Shown piece by piece: positions 1 through 9,083 of a stretch of DNA of 64,000 nucleotides. Each line of letters starts with the position of its first letter. The stretch's first letter is position 1. The notes below the pieces were generated by a model. The model did not search any database. It worked only from the letters and a program-made list of their open reading frames with translations, and was not told the DNA's origin. A program made the position numbers and the translations under genes. The stretch comes from Pseudomonadota bacterium (GTDB taxonomy: Bacteria > Pseudomonadota > Gammaproteobacteria > Steroidobacterales > Steroidobacteraceae): the NCBI GenBank assembly GCA_023423935.1, contig JAFAEQ010000063.1, positions 1-64,000 of the forward strand, written 5' to 3'.

Positions 1-26
1 TGATGAGTGATGAGTGATGAGTGATG
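1..26. repeat. Tandem heptamer arm (TGAGTGA type), cut by window edge
   Basis: The first 26 bases are three to four copies of a 7-nt unit, TGAGTGA. It is the same kind of unit that forms the facing arms of the other heptamer elements in this window (5213-5349, 6487-6617, 12069-12227, 20701-20912). Only one arm is visible, so the rest of the element presumably lies to the left of the window. Confidence 0.7.
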
Positions 27-33
27 CGTGTGG

Positions 34-58
34 GTGACGGGTCGCAGGGACCCGTCAC
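34..58 (-). terminator. Perfect hairpin downstream of the YkgJ-like gene
   Basis: A perfect 10-bp stem (34-43 with 49-58) encloses a 5-nt loop, 22 bases beyond the stop codon of the cysteine-cluster gene. No clear T-run follows on the minus strand. It may be a transcript-end hairpin rather than a full intrinsic terminator. Confidence 0.45.
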
Positions 59-79
59 GCGTCCCCATGGTTCCCGAAG

Positions 80-808
80 TCACGCTGACGGACGATCATC
101 TTCGCCACCGCCGAACTCCTCGCCCACCTCTTCTCCTTCCAGCGCTGCGAATGGCGCTTGTTTGTTCTCGAATGCACTCGCGGACGACGGATCTTCGAGT
201 GCCGCCCCTAACACCGTGTTCATCTCGTAGGCATCGACGTAGTAGCCTTCCTCGCGCATGGCACGGCTGAACGCTTCCACGTGTGCCCCGCCGATCTGGT
301 AGACCAGTGAAGCAAACTCCGGATCTATCTCCAGGTTCTCCGGCTCTTCGAAGGAGCGCTGGCATCCGGCGGCATCGGTTGCATGGTAGTTGCGGCAGGT
401 TTGCGGACGGGCTTCGTAGATGCTGCAGCAGCCCTCGACGAGGAACGGGCACTTGATGTTCATCTGCATGCGCGCCGTCTCATCGAGCAGTGAAGTGATG
501 CGGCGATTCGCGAAGATCTCCGCGCGTATGCGGTCGCGACTGCGCTCATCGAGATTGGACTTCACGAAGTCCAGGATGCGAAACACTTCCACGGGACGCA
601 GATCGATCGTGAAATGGCAGCACCACGAGCAGCCTGCCTTGCACGCAAGGGTCGATGCGTCGGGCGCATTCCGCAGACGTGCGTCGAGCCGCTCCTGCGA
701 GCGCGCATAGGCCGCGATCGGGCCGAGCGCACGGATCTCCTCGCGCGCCTGCGCATGTTCCTCACGCATCAGCCGCCGCACACGTTCGAAGTCGATGACG
801 ATTTCCAT
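80..808 (-). CDS. YkgJ family cysteine-cluster protein
   Basis: A 242-residue cytoplasmic protein. Two cysteine groups define it: C56, C60, C63, C64 in a C-x3-C-x2-CC motif, and C120, C127, C128, C138, C149 with the RPQTCRNY signature. This is the pattern of the YkgJ/UPF0153 family, thought to bind a metal or Fe-S centre through the clustered cysteines. Substrate and function are unknown. It starts 19 nt after the stop of the upstream hybrid histidine kinase on the same strand, so the two are probably co-transcribed. There is no strong Shine-Dalgarno. The C-terminal 30 residues are acidic and low complexity. The family call is secure; any role is not. Confidence 0.85.
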   Translation of the reverse strand: MEIVIDFERVRRLMREEHAQAREEIRALGPIAAYARSQERLDARLRNAPDASTLACKAGCSWCCHFTIDLRPVEVFRILDFVKSNLDERSRDRIRAEIFANRRITSLLDETARMQMNIKCPFLVEGCCSIYEARPQTCRNYHATDAAGCQRSFEEPENLEIDPEFASLVYQIGGAHVEAFSRAMREEGYYVDAYEMNTVLGAALEDPSSASAFENKQAPFAALEGEEVGEEFGGGEDDRPSA

Positions 809-827
809 GGGAGCAGAAAACTTCCGA

Positions 828-3518
828 TCAAACCGTGCGAATAGGCTGTTCGAGATAGCGGCCGACCAGCGGTGCCAGACCTTCTATCGTGTCGGGCTTC
901 AGGATCAGGTCGCGCACGCCCACCTCACGAGCGGTGGCCACGTCCGGCGCACGGATGTAACCGGTCGTGATCACCACGGGCAGATCGGGGCGAATGCTCA
1001 ACAGCTCGCGCGCCACATCGAGACCGCTCATGCCCGGCATGTTCAGATCGCTCAATACCAGATCGAATCGCGCCGGGTCGCGACGCACGAGCTCCACCGC
1101 TTCGCGCGCGTCCGTGGTCCCGGTGCATCGATAGCCTGCACGCTCGAGCACACGCGTTACCAGAAATACGAGCGGTTCCTCGTCATCGACGTACAGCACA
1201 TGCTGATCCGCGCCGCGCACTGCACCGACCTCGGTCGCTGCGACAGGCTTCACCGGCACTTCGCTGGCCGGCAGATAGATATGAAATGAGGTGCCGACAC
1301 CGACGCGACTGGTCGTGGTGATCGCGCCTTTATGGCTGTGAACGATCCCATGAACGACCGCGAGTCCCAGACCGCTGCCCTCGCCTGCGCCTTTCGTCGT
1401 GAAGAACGGCTCGAAGATCCGATCCATGATCTCGGGAGGAATGCCGGGGCCGTCATCGCGCACTTCGAAACACACGTAGCGTTGCGCGCCCGTCAACGCC
1501 GACTTCGAGCGTTGCTGGGCCTGCTCGGCGGATACGGTCGTGATGATGACATCGATGGCGCCCTGGCCTGAGGCCATGGCCTGCCATGCGTTCGTGCAGA
1601 GATTCACGAGCACCTGATGCAGCTGCGTGGCATCGGCGATGACAGGCGGCGTATCGGCAGGCACCTGCGTTCGAAGCACGACACCGGCGGGCAATGTCGG
1701 ACGGAGCAGTTGTTTGACTTCCTCCACCAGCGGCGCCACTTCGATCGGCGTCTGCGGTGCTTCCTGTTCACGACTGAACGTCATCAGCCGCTTGACCAGA
1801 TCGCGCGCACGATTCGTCGCCTTGCGAATCTCATGCGCGCTTTGCTGCGCCGGATGCGACGCCGGCAGATCCGTGAGCACGAGCTGAATGTTGCCGACGA
1901 TTGAGCTCAGGATGTTGTTGAAATCGTGTGCAATGCCGCCGGTCAGCGTGCCGATGGCCTCCAGCCGCTGTGACTGACGCAACGCCGCCTCGAGTGCGAT
2001 GCGCTCGCGCTCGGCACGACGACGTTCGCTGATGTCATGCACGGCGACCTGCAGCAACTGCTCGCCGTCGCTCATGAAGGGGACGGTTCGCACTTCGACA
2101 TCCACGGTCGTGCCATCCAGGCGCACCAGCCGCTGCTCGCGTTGCGGCAGCGGCAGATGGTCGCTCGCGATCTGCTTCAGCCGCTCACGCACGATTTGCT
2201 GGAAGTCGGGATGCACGAGCTCCAGGATGTCGCGACCCAGCAGGTCGTTCATGCTCTCGGCTCGGAACAGGGCGATGGCAGCTCGGTTGGCAAAGACGAT
2301 CCGCAACCGACGAAACAGCAGAATGCCGTCGGGACTGTTCTCGATGAGCACCCGATAACGCGTCTCGCTCTGCAAGGTGCGCTGCTCGCTCAGCTGGCGC
2401 TCGTGCACCTGCTCGAGCAGGCTCTGCGCGAGCTGATGCAATCGCATGCGGCTGCCGGCGAGAAAGTACGCAGTCGCAGTGCCGAGCAGCGTCAGTGACA
2501 ATCCCGCCGCGAGTAGCGGCCACGTCGAAAAGAAATCGGGCCGTCCCGAGTAGCGCTCCGTCGCCCGCAACTGCAGATGCAACGATCGGTCTGCGACGGG
2601 AATGCTGCCCGTCCATACCAGGTCTTCGCTCAACAAAGACCCCGGCTCGATATGCCCTTCCGGATCGCTCTGCGCTCCACCCGCGTCGCCCATGACGATC
2701 GACTGTTCGATGCCCGCCTCGAGCGCCTCCCTGGCCGTCTCGGCAAACATATCTTCGAGCACGAAGCGCAATCGCACGTAGCCGTACGGCACATCCGTAG
2801 CCGCTTCGCGGCGGACATGATGCTGTACGACCGGCAGATAGATATGTACGAAGCGCCGCGGGACCGGATCGGGGGAGTCCACTACGATGGCGCGCGCAGG
2901 CGCTCCCTTGCGCAAGGCTTCCAGGACGGGCGGCATGAGGGGATTCACCATGGCATCGATGCCACGCGGGAGCGAATCCTGCCGCTGCATGTACACGAGC
3001 GGGACATAAGCCGGCCGACGTGCCGCGGCCACCGTATCGCCGTCGGGACTCAGATCCACGATGTTGAAAGGCAGGCCGAGCAGCTCGGAGTAATGCGCTT
3101 CGAACGCATCGCGCTCGGCATCGGTCACGTATCGCAGAAACCCGACCGAGCTCAGGTGCGGATGACGCACGCTGGACTCGTGCGCAAACCGATCGAATTC
3201 CTCCGGGCTCACGTATTCGCTGGAGTCGAACAGCGCTCGCAGCCCGTAGAGGACCTCGATATGCGAGTCGATGGCGCGGATGAGCCGCTGCTGCCGCTCT
3301 TCACACCAGGCGCTGAACTCTGCCCGAGCTTCGCTGACATGCGCGCGGTACTGCAGATAGCCGGCGACCGCAGTGACCGACAGTCCGGCGAGAAGTACCA
3401 AGGTACTGGAACCGAATCGTTGGACCGCCAGCCGCCATGACCACGCTCCCCTGCCCGTGCCGCCTGTTTCCGGCGTTTCCGTCAAAGCTCCTCCGCCTAT
3501 TCTTCGTGGATCCCGCAT
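828..3518 (-). CDS. Hybrid sensor histidine kinase: CHASE, PAS, HisKA, HATPase, receiver
   Basis: An 896-residue inner-membrane sensor. One membrane helix lies near residues 37-55. A periplasmic CHASE-type sensing domain spans about 75-320, and a second helix lies near 340-357. A PAS domain follows at about 385-505. The HisKA box GGIAHDFNN carries phospho-acceptor H531. The HATPase domain has the N-box NLCTNAWQAM and the G-boxes DDGPGIP and GSGLGLAVVHG. A C-terminal receiver carries D824 in SDLNMPG. The fused receiver suggests an internal phosphorelay. No separate response regulator or phosphotransfer protein sits beside it, only the YkgJ-like gene downstream. The ligand of the CHASE domain cannot be read from sequence. 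Confidence 0.93.
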   Translation of the reverse strand: MRDPRRIGGGALTETPETGGTGRGAWSWRLAVQRFGSSTLVLLAGLSVTAVAGYLQYRAHVSEARAEFSAWCEERQQRLIRAIDSHIEVLYGLRALFDSSEYVSPEEFDRFAHESSVRHPHLSSVGFLRYVTDAERDAFEAHYSELLGLPFNIVDLSPDGDTVAAARRPAYVPLVYMQRQDSLPRGIDAMVNPLMPPVLEALRKGAPARAIVVDSPDPVPRRFVHIYLPVVQHHVRREAATDVPYGYVRLRFVLEDMFAETAREALEAGIEQSIVMGDAGGAQSDPEGHIEPGSLLSEDLVWTGSIPVADRSLHLQLRATERYSGRPDFFSTWPLLAAGLSLTLLGTATAYFLAGSRMRLHQLAQSLLEQVHERQLSEQRTLQSETRYRVLIENSPDGILLFRRLRIVFANRAAIALFRAESMNDLLGRDILELVHPDFQQIVRERLKQIASDHLPLPQREQRLVRLDGTTVDVEVRTVPFMSDGEQLLQVAVHDISERRRAERERIALEAALRQSQRLEAIGTLTGGIAHDFNNILSSIVGNIQLVLTDLPASHPAQQSAHEIRKATNRARDLVKRLMTFSREQEAPQTPIEVAPLVEEVKQLLRPTLPAGVVLRTQVPADTPPVIADATQLHQVLVNLCTNAWQAMASGQGAIDVIITTVSAEQAQQRSKSALTGAQRYVCFEVRDDGPGIPPEIMDRIFEPFFTTKGAGEGSGLGLAVVHGIVHSHKGAITTTSRVGVGTSFHIYLPASEVPVKPVAATEVGAVRGADQHVLYVDDEEPLVFLVTRVLERAGYRCTGTTDAREAVELVRRDPARFDLVLSDLNMPGMSGLDVARELLSIRPDLPVVITTGYIRAPDVATAREVGVRDLILKPDTIEGLAPLVGRYLEQPIRTV

Positions 3519-3649
3519 TGGGCCGCAGGCATTGCACCCGAGGCGAGGGGCCCCTACTTACCTGCGCTGTCGTGGCGCACGCAAGCACTGTACAGAGATA
3601 ATCCCCTCACGAAACCGTGCGGTTCTCCTATTGCCTGTGGAGGCGATTC

Positions 3650-5221
3650 ATGTGGTGTTCTATCAGACTGACCCTGTTTGCGCTGTGCGCTGTCCTTGCC
3701 GGATGCGGCGTGAATCCGGTCACCGGCAAGAAGGAGCTTCAGTTCGTCTCAGAAGCGCAGGAGCTGCAGATCGGCGCTCAGCACTATTCGCCCACGCGCC
3801 AGAGCGAAGGCGGCGATCTGACCGTGCTGCCCGAGCTCACTGCCTACGTGAACGGCGTCGGCCAGAAGCTTGCGGCCGTCGCGGATCGCAAGCTGCCGTA
3901 CGAGTTCGTCGTGCTCAACAATTCGGTCCCGAACGCCTGGGCGTTGCCCGGCGGCAAGATTGCAATCAATCGAGGCCTGCTGACCGAGCTGCAGAATGAA
4001 GCTGAGCTCGCCGCCGTCCTGGGTCACGAGATCGTTCACGCGGCCGCACGTCACGGCGCTAAGGCGCAGGAGCGCGGCACGCTGATGCAGGCAGGCCTCG
4101 CCGCCGCGACCATCGGCGCTGCAGTCGGAGGCGTCGATCAGAACCTCGCGGGTGTGATGATTCAAGGCGCAGGCGTCGGCGCGCAGATGATCCAGATGAA
4201 ATACGGGCGCGATCAGGAGCTCGAGAGCGATCTCTATGGCATGAAGTACATGAAGGCCGCGGGGTACGACCCCGCGGGGGCCGTGACGCTGCAGGAAACA
4301 TTCGTTCGCCTGTCCGAGGCGGGGGGCGCGAAGCAGCAGAACTGGATGGAAGGATTGTTCGCCTCGCATCCGCCGTCGACCGAACGCGTCGCGCGCAACA
4401 AGCAAACGGCCGATGAGCTGGGCCTCGGCGGCGATCTGGGTGCTGATCGATACCAGGCCGCCATGAAGCCCTTGCGCGAGCTCAAGCCCGCCTACGACAA
4501 GTACGACCAGGCCGTGGCCGCGGCCCGCAAGAAGGATTTCGCGACAGCAAAGAATCTAGCCAACGAAGCCGCCAAGGCGGTGCCGAAGGAAGGCCGCTTC
4601 CATGAGCTTCTCGGTGAGCTCGAGCTTGCGGAGAAGCAACCCAAGAACGCGGTGCCTCACTATGAAAAGGCCATGTCGCTCAATCCCGGTTACTTCGGCT
4701 CATATCTGGGCGCAGGCGTCGCACAGCTTCAGCTCGGCGACAAAGCCAAAGCTGAACAGCTCCTCACCAAGAGCGCAGAACTTCTGCCCACCGCCCCGGC
4801 CGCCTATTACCTCGGCAATATCGCCAAGGATCGCGGCGATGCTGCGAAAGCGCGGCAGTATTACCAGGCTGCCGCGAGCAGCGACAGCGCCATCGGCAAA
4901 GCTGCGGCCGCAGAGTTCATGAAAATGGATCTGCCGCAGAATCCCGGTAACTACATAGCCACTGCGGGCCAGCTCGATGCCCAGGGGCAGGTGATCGTCG
5001 TAGTCCAGAATCGCTCACCGGTCGCGCTGAAAGATATCCAGATCACACCCGTGCTCATCGACGGCAGCGGCCGCGTCCTTCAGCAAGGAAATCCGGTCAG
5101 AGTCAACGCCGTCCTGCAATCCGGCGCACAGATCGCCGCGCCCACCGGCCTCGGCAATCTGCCCGCTCAACAACTGCAGGCGCTGAGATTCAGAGTGGAC
5201 GGCGCGCAGGTCAGTGAGTAA
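3650..5221 (+). CDS. M48 family lipoprotein metalloprotease with TPR-like repeats
   Basis: A 523-residue protein. The ATG at 3650 is chosen because GGAGG lies 6 nt upstream and it gives a short lipoprotein signal ending in LAGC, with lipidated C19. The zinc site is HEIVHAAARH (H126, E127, H130), and a downstream glutamate sits in the DQELESDLYG segment, as in M48 peptidases. The C-terminal half has tetratricopeptide-like helices, recalling BepA-type periplasmic proteases that act in outer-membrane protein quality control. That role is inferred from architecture. The last codons (VSE-stop) already lie inside the heptamer repeat that follows, so the C-terminus was probably reshaped by that element. 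Confidence 0.92.
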   Translation: MWCSIRLTLFALCAVLAGCGVNPVTGKKELQFVSEAQELQIGAQHYSPTRQSEGGDLTVLPELTAYVNGVGQKLAAVADRKLPYEFVVLNNSVPNAWALPGGKIAINRGLLTELQNEAELAAVLGHEIVHAAARHGAKAQERGTLMQAGLAAATIGAAVGGVDQNLAGVMIQGAGVGAQMIQMKYGRDQELESDLYGMKYMKAAGYDPAGAVTLQETFVRLSEAGGAKQQNWMEGLFASHPPSTERVARNKQTADELGLGGDLGADRYQAAMKPLRELKPAYDKYDQAVAAARKKDFATAKNLANEAAKAVPKEGRFHELLGELELAEKQPKNAVPHYEKAMSLNPGYFGSYLGAGVAQLQLGDKAKAEQLLTKSAELLPTAPAAYYLGNIAKDRGDAAKARQYYQAAASSDSAIGKAAAAEFMKMDLPQNPGNYIATAGQLDAQGQVIVVVQNRSPVALKDIQITPVLIDGSGRVLQQGNPVRVNAVLQSGAQIAAPTGLGNLPAQQLQALRFRVDGAQVSE

Positions 5222-5349
5222 TGAGCAAGTAGCAATGAGTAGTGAGCAGTGAGTAGTGAGCAATGAGCAATGAGCAATGAGCAATGAGAGAATGTATGAA
5301 GCCGCACCGAATCCGCCATTACTCGCTACTCATTGCTAATTACTAATTG
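5213..5349. repeat. Inverted heptamer-repeat element, TGAGCAA/TGAGTAG type
   Basis: The left arm (5213-5290) is a run of about ten 7-nt units such as TGAGCAA and TGAGTAG. The right arm (5317-5349) carries the complementary type, ACTCATT/GCTAATT. A 26-nt unrelated loop lies between them. The left arm overlaps the stop codon of the M48 gene (5219-5221). The right arm runs straight into the ATG of the next gene (5350), leaving no room for a Shine-Dalgarno. Confidence 0.85.
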
Positions 5350-6123
5350 ATGATCCGCACGCTCTCCGCCACTCGCTATGTCACGCCGTTGCGCGAAGGC
5401 GGATCGTTGCCGGCGATCGTGGAGGCGGACGATGAGGGTCTGTACGTTCTGAAGTTTCGCGGGGCGGGTCAGGGACCCAAGGTGTTGATTGCCGAACTCA
5501 TCGCAGGCGAGCTGGCACGTGCGATCGGATTGCGGGTTCCCGACATCGTGTTCATGCAGCTCGACGCGTCGCTCGCGCGCACCGAACCGGACCCGGAGAT
5601 TCAGTCGCTGATACAGGCGAGCACCGGGTTGAACCTGGCACTCGACTATCTTCCCGCGTCCGTGATGTTCGATCCGATCGTGACGCAGCCCGACGCAATG
5701 CTGGCCTCGCGCATCGTCTGGTTCGACGCATTCATCACCAACGTGGATCGAACGGCGCGTAACACCAACATGCTCATGTGGCATCGCCAGCTCTGGCTGA
5801 TCGACCATGGGGCCGGCTTCTACTTCCATCATTCCTGGGACAACTACCTCGAGCGTAGCCAGGATCGCTTTCCGCTGATCAAGGATCATGTGTTGCTGCC
5901 CTTTGCGAGCCGCATCGAGGAGGCCGCTGCCGAGATGACCGCAGCAATCACTCCCGCACTCATCGCAGACATCGTTGCGCAAGTGCCCGAAGAGTGGCTG
6001 CAGGATCGCTCGCCATTCGCATCGTGCGAGGAACATCGCGCGGCGTACATCGAGTATCTGACGCGACGTTTGCAGGGACCGCAGGCTTTCGTCGAGGAGG
6101 CGCTCCGTGCAGTGCGCGTATGA
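5350..6123 (+). CDS. HipA-like kinase-fold protein (HipA_2 type)
   Basis: A 257-residue protein resembling the stand-alone HipA-like domain family. Features include LYVLKFRGAGQG near the N-terminus, an IAGELARAIGL helix, DAFITNVDRTARNTNML as the catalytic-loop-like segment, and LIDHGAGFYFHH as the metal-binding-loop-like segment. HipA relatives are serine/threonine protein kinases of toxin-antitoxin modules, but no HipB-type antitoxin gene is next to it. It overlaps the downstream DUF3037 gene by 17 nt, a pairing I recall as conserved in many bacteria. Activity is unproven. The start ATG is flush with a repeat arm, and the TTG three bases upstream is an alternative. Confidence 0.78.
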   Translation: MIRTLSATRYVTPLREGGSLPAIVEADDEGLYVLKFRGAGQGPKVLIAELIAGELARAIGLRVPDIVFMQLDASLARTEPDPEIQSLIQASTGLNLALDYLPASVMFDPIVTQPDAMLASRIVWFDAFITNVDRTARNTNMLMWHRQLWLIDHGAGFYFHHSWDNYLERSQDRFPLIKDHVLLPFASRIEEAAAEMTAAITPALIADIVAQVPEEWLQDRSPFASCEEHRAAYIEYLTRRLQGPQAFVEEALRAVRV

Positions 6124-6499
6124 CTACGCGATCGTCCGCGTCGTTCCGCGCGTCGAGCGCGGCGAATTCGTGAACGCCGGCGCCATCGTGTCCTGTCAGA
6201 CGCGGGATTTTCTCGATGCGCGCATCGAGCTCGTCGAATCGCGCCTGCTCGCACTCGACCCTCGCGCCGATCTCGATGCGATTCGCGAGAACCTGGCCAG
6301 CATCGTGAGAATCTGTCAGGGCGGAGCACATGCCGGCCCGATCGGCGCACTCACTCAGCGTGAACGTTTCCATTGGCTCGTCGCACCACGCAGCACCATC
6401 ATCCAGACATCGCCTGTCCATTCAGGCCGCTGCGGCGATCCTCACGACGTCCTCGAGCATCTGATCAAAACCATGGTGCGAAGGCCGAGTGAGAAATGA
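6107..6499 (+). CDS. DUF3037 domain protein
   Basis: A 130-residue cytoplasmic protein that begins with the family-typical YDYAIVRVVPRVERGEFVNAG and continues through a DARIELVESRLLALDP segment. Its function is unknown. It overlaps the HipA-like gene by 17 nt in another frame, so translation is probably coupled and the two products may work together. The final residues and stop are entered by a heptamer-like run (GTGAGAAATGAGCA). It lacks membrane segments and recognisable catalytic motifs. Confidence 0.8.
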   Translation: MQCAYDYAIVRVVPRVERGEFVNAGAIVSCQTRDFLDARIELVESRLLALDPRADLDAIRENLASIVRICQGGAHAGPIGALTQRERFHWLVAPRSTIIQTSPVHSGRCGDPHDVLEHLIKTMVRRPSEK

Positions 6500-6617
6500 G
6501 CACTTAGCAACGAACAACCGAGAATCCTCGCCCCCATTCCATTTCCCCATTCCCTATTCCCCATTCCCCATTCCCCATTCCCCATTCCCATCACTCATCA
6601 CCCATCACTCATCACTC
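6487..6617. repeat. Composite heptamer element, ATTCCCC and ATCACTC units
   Basis: A short degenerate left arm (6487-6527, TGAGAAATGAGCA-like) is followed by a long right arm. That arm holds about eight ATTCCCC-type heptamers (6535-6588) and then, in the same 7-nt phase, about four ATCACTC heptamers (6589-6616). Two unit types joined in one phase suggest slippage plus unit conversion. The element fills most of the space between the DUF3037 gene and the GH20-like gene. Confidence 0.85.
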
Positions 6618-6697
6618 TCCCTTGGCATAACTCCTGCAATAACACCCGACGCTGTCGATCGTGCAGCTTCACGTGCGACTGAACGCAGGAGTAGAAA

Positions 6698-8482
6698 GTG
6701 ACAGTTCGTGTCTCGACGTTGTTGGTCTGGCTTCTTTGTAGTGCAGGGACGACGCATGCCATTGCAGACGGCACGCAGGAGCCTGCCATCATCCCCACGC
6801 CCGCCCGCATGGAACTGAGCGGAGGCACATTCAATGTGCAAAACGATACGCTCGTCGTTATCGACGACGACGTGCGCGTCACGCAGATCGCGCACTACTT
6901 TGGTGATCTGCTCGAGCAGACGCGCAGACTTCGCCCCGGGATAGTTCAGGAGAAAAATGCAGGCACGCTGAAGAAAGTGATCCGCTTCACACTTCGGAAA
7001 ACGGAGATGACTGCGGATCGTGAAAGTTATCGGCTCGAGATCACAAGCAAAGGCATCGAGCTCGCCGCATCACACGCCGATGGACTTTTCTACGGAGCGA
7101 CGACGCTCTGGCAGACTCTGTCGGCCGACACGCAGTCCACGGATTCCATTCGCGTGCCTGCGCTCGTCATCGAAGATGCGCCGCGACTGAAATGGCGCGC
7201 ACTCATGCTCGACTCGGTACATCAGTATCAGTCGCCCGAGTTCATCAAGCGCTTTATAGATGCGATGGCGCTGCACAAGCTCAATGTTCTGCATTGGTAT
7301 CTCGCCGACGATGAAGCGTGGCGCATCGAGATCACGAAATACCCGAAGCTTGCGGCTCGCGAGTTCTACACGCAGCAGCAAGTGAACGAGATCGTCGCCT
7401 ACGCCGCTCAGCGCAACGTCACGATCGTGCCAGGCCTTGCGCTTCCCGCGCACGCGGGCGCGATGATCGCGGCCTATCCGCAACTGGGCGCCGCCACAGG
7501 CACCGCGCATCTTCTGAACGCGGACGACAGCACCTTCGCGTTCATCGGCGCGGTCATGAGCGAGCTCTCGGCACTCTTCCCGGGCAAGTACATTCATATC
7601 GGCAGCGGCGACTACCCCACCTCGGAATGGAGCGGCTCGACGCGTGTGCGGGCACGCATGCGCGAACTCGGCCTCATCAACGAAGAACAGCTGCAACGAC
7701 ATTTCTTGCAGCGACTCGTGGCGCTGGGTCGCGAACACGGCCGCCAGGTGATCGGGTGGGATCTGCCGCTGAGCACGATTGACAGCAACTCACTGGCGAT
7801 GTCAGCGCGAGGGCTCGACGGCGCGCTGTCCGCAAGCGGCGCCGGACTTTCCGTGGTCGTGGGCTCATCGAGCCAGCTCGATTTCGATCATCCGCAGGGA
7901 TTGAGCGATGGCAGCGATGAACCTGCAGGTGCCGGCGACTTCGTTCGACTCGAAGACCTGTATCGGTTCGATCCCGCGCCGGTCGCGCTCGGCGCAGAAG
8001 ATGTGCGCAAGCTCACCGGGGTGCAATCGAATGTGTGGACACATCTGGCGCGCAGCGAAGTCGACGTGGCCATCCTGACATTCCCGCGTGCTGCAGCTCT
8101 GGGCGAGATTGCGTGGTCACCCTATTCCCGTCAGCGCTGGGCCGACTTCGTCAATCGACTCGCGCCATGCGTCCAGCGCTACAAGGCACTCGGCATCGCG
8201 CACAGCGATGCGGCGTTCAGGGTTTCGTTTGCATTGCGTCAGACAGAACGTACGGGACCCGTACGACTCGAGTTGTCGCAGCAGATCAGCGCCGGTGATA
8301 TCCGTTACACGCTCGACGACAGTGAGCCCACCGCAAAGTCGCTTATGTATCGCGACATACTCTCGATGCGGCCACCGATCGTCGTGCGTGCCGCCACATT
8401 CCTCAACGGCCAGAAGATCTCGAATACATCGCGAATGGAATTGGCGAAAGAGGTGCTCGCGTCCACCAGTACGCGCAACTGA
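6698..8482 (+). CDS. GH20 beta-N-acetylhexosaminidase-like protein, probably catalytically dead
   Basis: A 594-residue secreted protein. The signal peptide is at about 1-24. A GH20b-like N-domain covers about 28-160. The barrel follows with LHKLNVLHWYLADDEAWRI and VNEIVAYAAQRNVTIVPG. A chitobiase-type C-terminal fragment near 540-580 reads IRYTLDDSEPTA. GH20 enzymes normally carry H-x-G-G-D-E with the catalytic Asp-Glu pair. Here the motif is H300-I-G-S-G-D305-Y306, so Glu is replaced by Tyr. The substrate-binding Arg after MLD is H175, MPGH is LPAH, and the usual acidic residue after GWD is L356. This reads as a carbohydrate-binding pseudoenzyme. An altered specificity is the alternative. 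Confidence 0.82.
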   Translation: MTVRVSTLLVWLLCSAGTTHAIADGTQEPAIIPTPARMELSGGTFNVQNDTLVVIDDDVRVTQIAHYFGDLLEQTRRLRPGIVQEKNAGTLKKVIRFTLRKTEMTADRESYRLEITSKGIELAASHADGLFYGATTLWQTLSADTQSTDSIRVPALVIEDAPRLKWRALMLDSVHQYQSPEFIKRFIDAMALHKLNVLHWYLADDEAWRIEITKYPKLAAREFYTQQQVNEIVAYAAQRNVTIVPGLALPAHAGAMIAAYPQLGAATGTAHLLNADDSTFAFIGAVMSELSALFPGKYIHIGSGDYPTSEWSGSTRVRARMRELGLINEEQLQRHFLQRLVALGREHGRQVIGWDLPLSTIDSNSLAMSARGLDGALSASGAGLSVVVGSSSQLDFDHPQGLSDGSDEPAGAGDFVRLEDLYRFDPAPVALGAEDVRKLTGVQSNVWTHLARSEVDVAILTFPRAAALGEIAWSPYSRQRWADFVNRLAPCVQRYKALGIAHSDAAFRVSFALRQTERTGPVRLELSQQISAGDIRYTLDDSEPTAKSLMYRDILSMRPPIVVRAATFLNGQKISNTSRMELAKEVLASTSTRN

Positions 8483-8639
8483 CATCCTGTACGCGAGCGC
8501 ACGTCGCAACGCTGCGACGTCCGCGCTCGTATTCGTGAGCGATTTGTCCACGATCGCGCGATCGATTGCCGCTTCGGGGAACTCTCTGGCATGCAGCGGA
8601 TTGCGAACATGTAACCGCTGCTCATTACGGGAGATCGAT

Positions 8640-9083
8640 ATGAAACCGACTGCGAACACGCGTATGGCGTTGCTGGCAAGCGGATTGATGGCATTGGCAC
8701 CTGCAGCATTGCTGGCACAGAGCCCTACGGATCCTGCAACCGGCCAAACGACGCCCCCGCAGACGACGGGCCCTGACGCGTCGATGGCGGCTCCGGAGAT
8801 GCAAACGACAGTCGTCGAGGACCGCAAGGTCGACCAGTTCGCTAATGCGTTTGTTGCCGTGCAGGACATTCAGGCACAAGCGACTCAGGAACTGAGCGCA
8901 GCGAAAGACGATCAGCAGGCAACGCAGGTGAAAGCCAGCGCTGAGAAACAGATGATCGAAGCCGTCCGGCGCGAAGGCCTCGAAGTCGAAGAGTTCAATC
9001 GTATTGCCGACCTGATGGCGACCGACTTGGCCCTGCGCTCAAAGGTCGTCGAAAAAGTCGAGGCGAAACGCAAACGAGGATGA
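8640..9083 (+). CDS. DUF4168 domain periplasmic protein
   Basis: A 147-residue protein with a signal peptide at about 1-27 (cleavage after ALLAQ) and a Pro/Thr-rich linker. A helical DUF4168 domain covers about 60-145: KVDQFANAFVAVQDIQ, then KQMIEAVRREGLEVEEFNRI. The ATG at 8640 has GGGAGA upstream. Members are exported helical proteins of unknown function. It is followed by a strong terminator lying inside a heptamer element, so it is probably a single-gene transcript. Confidence 0.85.
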   Translation: MKPTANTRMALLASGLMALAPAALLAQSPTDPATGQTTPPQTTGPDASMAAPEMQTTVVEDRKVDQFANAFVAVQDIQAQATQELSAAKDDQQATQVKASAEKQMIEAVRREGLEVEEFNRIADLMATDLALRSKVVEKVEAKRKRG

